A stretch of DNA of 64,000 nucleotides from a cf. Phormidesmis sp. LEGE 11477 (GTDB lineage Bacteria; Cyanobacteriota; Cyanobacteriia; Phormidesmidales; Phormidesmidaceae). Numbering within the stretch: position 1 is the stretch's first letter; the number at the start of each line of letters is the position of its first letter. The notes beneath the pieces are model-generated. The model was not told where the DNA came from. It did no database searches and saw nothing but the letters and a program-made list of their open reading frames with translations. The stretch is from the NCBI RefSeq assembly GCF_015207105.1, contig NZ_JADEXO010000018.1, forward strand, positions 1-64,000, read 5' to 3'. The position numbers were made by a program, and so were the translations under genes. Shown here one piece after another: positions 61,745 to 64,000 of the stretch.

Positions 61745-63964
61745 ATGGATCTCTTTGAGCATCGGCATCAGCAACTGAGCGAATCAGAAGCACCTTTGGC
61801 CGCGAGGATGAGGCCGCGATCGCTAGACGAATTTGTCGGTCAAGACGCCATCATCGGCCCCGGTCGCCTGCTGCGCCGCGCCATTCAGGCCGATCAGCTT
61901 TCGTCACTTATTTTCTACGGGCCGCCGGGCACGGGCAAAACCACCCTGGCTAGAGTGATTGCCAACACAACAATGGCCCAGTTCGTCGCGATCAATGCTG
62001 TGCTAGGCGGTGTCAAAGACATCAGGGCAGCGATTGAACAGGCTCAAACCCATCGCGGTCAGTTTGGCCGACGGACGATTTTGTTCGTCGATGAAGTGCA
62101 TCGGTTCAACAAGGCGCAGCAGGATGCGCTGCTGCCCTGGGTAGAGAATGGCACGGTGATTTTGATCGGAGCGACGACCGAAAATCCTTTCTTTGAAGTC
62201 AATAAGGCACTGGTCAGCCGTTCTCGCGTGTTTCAGCTCAAGCCTTTGAACGCAGACGATCTAAGGGCAATTGTTCAACAGGCATTGAATGCTCCTAAAA
62301 GAGGATATGGAGAACAGAATATTCAGATCGATACTGACGCGCTAGAGCATTTGGTAAATGTGGCCAACGGTGATGCGCGAACGGTATTGAACGCTTTGGA
62401 ACTAGCCGTAGAGACAACATCTGCTGATAGTGATAAGGCGATTCGGATTACGCTGCCTGTGGCCGAAGATTCGATTCAGCAGCGAGCAGTGCTGTATGAC
62501 AAAGAAGGCGATGCTCATTTCGATATCATCAGCGCTTTTATCAAAAGTGTACGAGGCTCTGATCCAGACGCGGCACTGTATTGGCTGGCGCGGATGGTGT
62601 ATGCCGGAGAAGATCCGCGCTATATCTTTCGGCGGCTAGTGATATTGGCTGGAGAGGATGTGGGCATGGCCGATCCGAATGCGGTAGTAGTGGTGACGGG
62701 CTGCGCGGCGGCGTTCGACCGGGTGGGAATGCCAGAGGGGCGCTATCCGCTGGCGCAGGCGACGCTGTATCTAGCGACAGCGCCAAAAAGCAACAGTGCG
62801 ATGGCATTTTTTGACGCGCTAGCAGCGGTGGAAGCAGAGCGAGAAGGCGATGTGCCCAATGCGATGCGAGATGCGACCAGAGATAAAAAAGGGTTTGGTC
62901 ACGGCGCAGGCTATCTGTATCCACATGCCTACCGCGATCATTGGGTAGCGCAGCAGTATTTGCCAGGTAGCTTACAGGGGCAGGTGTTTTATCAGCCGTC
63001 TGACCAGGGCTACGAGGCGCAGATTCAAACGCAGGTGGCCAGAAGGAGAGAGGCCCAGCTAGCGGCGCTGGTTGAACAAAATAATGAACGCTCGATGCCA
63101 GAAGCGCTGACTTATGGGCCGTTAGATCAGCAGCAAGATAGATGGCTACAGCGGGCAACGGGCGTTTTAGGTGAGCAGTTAGGAGAAGTGCGCGATCGCA
63201 TTTTTACCCGGCTCAATCCTCAACGCCACCATGTCCTCCTAGATCTCAACGCCAGCACCGGTCTGCTCACTTGGGAAGCTGTTCGCCAAGTCCCAGAAGG
63301 CGGTGTCTATAGTTGTGTGCATACAGCTAAAGCATATAGCGCCCTGACCGAACAATCTGAAATGTTAGGAGAACTTTCTAGACCAAGAGTGATTCAACTG
63401 CAAAATTTTGACTGGCTAGAAGCGATCAAGAAAGAGCAATCTGCTGAAATCATCTTTGATGGCATTGTTGGAAGAAATGCATTGATAGCAATAGGTGATA
63501 AACACGCTGCGATTAAACAATTTTCCCAGTTATTGTGTCCGAATGGAATAATTGTTCTCGTTGAATCCATTCCTTCTCGCGCTCAAAGATTATCGGATTT
63601 ATTGATCAAATCAGAACTAGAGCCTGCACTGTATGCTCAGCTTCTCAGTGCCGAATCTTATTTGTTCAACAATCCTGATGATCCAATGGTGAACTGGAAT
63701 GTGACTGACTTGCAGTGCTACTTTGAACAGTCTAATTTTAACTGTGAGATAGAAGTTAGCAATTTCAAGACTGAGGTGCTGATTACTTCGGCACTTCTGA
63801 AAAGATGGTTAGGAGAAGGAGGAAAGTATTGCAATCGCCTCACCGCCCAAGGGGTTTCCTCTTCTGACCTTGTGCATCTTCGAAACTACTTTAGCTCGCA
63901 CTTCGACAATAAAAACGTATCATGGGCACGCGACATCGCATTCATAGAAGCAAAGCACGCTTAG
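61745..63964 (+). CDS. RarA/MgsA-type AAA+ ATPase fused to a C-terminal methyltransferase-like domain
   Basis: 739 residues from ATG 61745 (GGGAGG about 16 bases upstream; a TTG eight codons earlier is less likely). The N-terminal RarA part (about 1-430) has 'PRSLDEFVGQDAIIGPGRLL', Walker A 'YGPPGTGKTTLARVIA', Walker B 'ILFVDEVHRFNKAQQD', sensor 1 'LIGATTENPFFEV' and the C-terminal 'DAALYWLARMVYAGEDPRYI'. RarA remodels stalled replication forks. From about residue 475 a second domain begins ('DRIFTRLNPQRHHVLLDLNA', 'GLLTWEAVRQVPEGGVYSCV') that looks like a Rossmann methyltransferase with a weak glycine motif. The same fusion is known in other cyanobacteria. Function of the extra domain is unknown. 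Confidence 0.88.
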   Translation: MDLFEHRHQQLSESEAPLAARMRPRSLDEFVGQDAIIGPGRLLRRAIQADQLSSLIFYGPPGTGKTTLARVIANTTMAQFVAINAVLGGVKDIRAAIEQAQTHRGQFGRRTILFVDEVHRFNKAQQDALLPWVENGTVILIGATTENPFFEVNKALVSRSRVFQLKPLNADDLRAIVQQALNAPKRGYGEQNIQIDTDALEHLVNVANGDARTVLNALELAVETTSADSDKAIRITLPVAEDSIQQRAVLYDKEGDAHFDIISAFIKSVRGSDPDAALYWLARMVYAGEDPRYIFRRLVILAGEDVGMADPNAVVVVTGCAAAFDRVGMPEGRYPLAQATLYLATAPKSNSAMAFFDALAAVEAEREGDVPNAMRDATRDKKGFGHGAGYLYPHAYRDHWVAQQYLPGSLQGQVFYQPSDQGYEAQIQTQVARRREAQLAALVEQNNERSMPEALTYGPLDQQQDRWLQRATGVLGEQLGEVRDRIFTRLNPQRHHVLLDLNASTGLLTWEAVRQVPEGGVYSCVHTAKAYSALTEQSEMLGELSRPRVIQLQNFDWLEAIKKEQSAEIIFDGIVGRNALIAIGDKHAAIKQFSQLLCPNGIIVLVESIPSRAQRLSDLLIKSELEPALYAQLLSAESYLFNNPDDPMVNWNVTDLQCYFEQSNFNCEIEVSNFKTEVLITSALLKRWLGEGGKYCNRLTAQGVSSSDLVHLRNYFSSHFDNKNVSWARDIAFIEAKHA

Positions 63965-64000
63965 GCTACACAATGCTTTTCAATTTGACTACTCCGATGG

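Overview
The window looks like a cyanobacterial chromosome. HIP1-type GCGATCGC octamers recur throughout. The gene content is also cyanobacterial: a CrtO-type beta-carotene ketolase, a SipA/DUF3148 regulator, a PaO/Tic55-like Rieske oxygenase, a group 2 sigma factor, CHAT and CHASE2 proteins, haemagglutinin-type exoproteins, DUF928, and a RarA ATPase with the extra C-terminal domain seen in this phylum. I do not assign a species.

Layout. 0-1.35 kb: the end of a large cadherin-like surface protein, followed by decayed genes (a serine-recombinase tail, and a DUF3368 PIN gene with an internal amber codon) and a long hairpin. 1.4-5.1 kb: a two-partner-secretion exoprotein and a membrane protein. 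5.6-9.2 kb: a thiamine locus, with a TPP riboswitch, a small ORF, an SSS-family symporter and thiC. 9.3-14.1 kb: a coiled-coil gene pair (the second with an in-frame stop), small membrane proteins, a pseudokinase-D,D-carboxypeptidase fusion, and a YidD-like gene. 14.2-23.9 kb: a glycosyltransferase/lipid-modification region (GT2; NodS-like methyltransferase; PIG-L deacetylase; acyl-CoA dehydrogenase; CrtO; GT4; GT28-like; GT2). 24-27.2 kb: sigma factor, a DUF2887 PD-(D/E)XK protein, and an endonuclease III-like protein. 27.2-37.8 kb: a locus with two CHAT caspase-like proteins, a haemagglutinin exoprotein, an HExxH metalloprotease and DUF928. 38-44.4 kb: housekeeping genes, including PaO-like oxygenase, class II aldolase, tRNA-Lys, sipA and a sirohydrochlorin chelatase. 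44.5-46.4 kb: a K+ channel with a zinc-ribbon tail, then a PIN toxin-antitoxin pair, then a second diverged copy of the channel's tail. 47-58.6 kb: three RTX proteins sharing a C-terminal secretion module, interspersed with two polysaccharide genes and typA. 58.8-64 kb: a frameshifted polymorphic-toxin-like fragment, a PAS histidine kinase, and the RarA fusion.

How genes work together. The riboswitch, symporter and thiC form a thiamine-responsive unit. CrtO, the dehydrogenase, deacetylase and methyltransferase are tightly packed or overlapping on one strand and probably form an operon. With the surrounding glycosyltransferases they suggest assembly of an N-modified glycolipid or glycoside. 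The 29.5 kb exoprotein and the CHAT protein overlap by ATGA, so they are translationally coupled. Secreted and surface proteins (TpsA-like, RTX, cadherin-like, VWA, FG-GAP) are unusually prominent. No TpsB, type I secretion gene, CRISPR array, rRNA or intact insertion sequence was seen.
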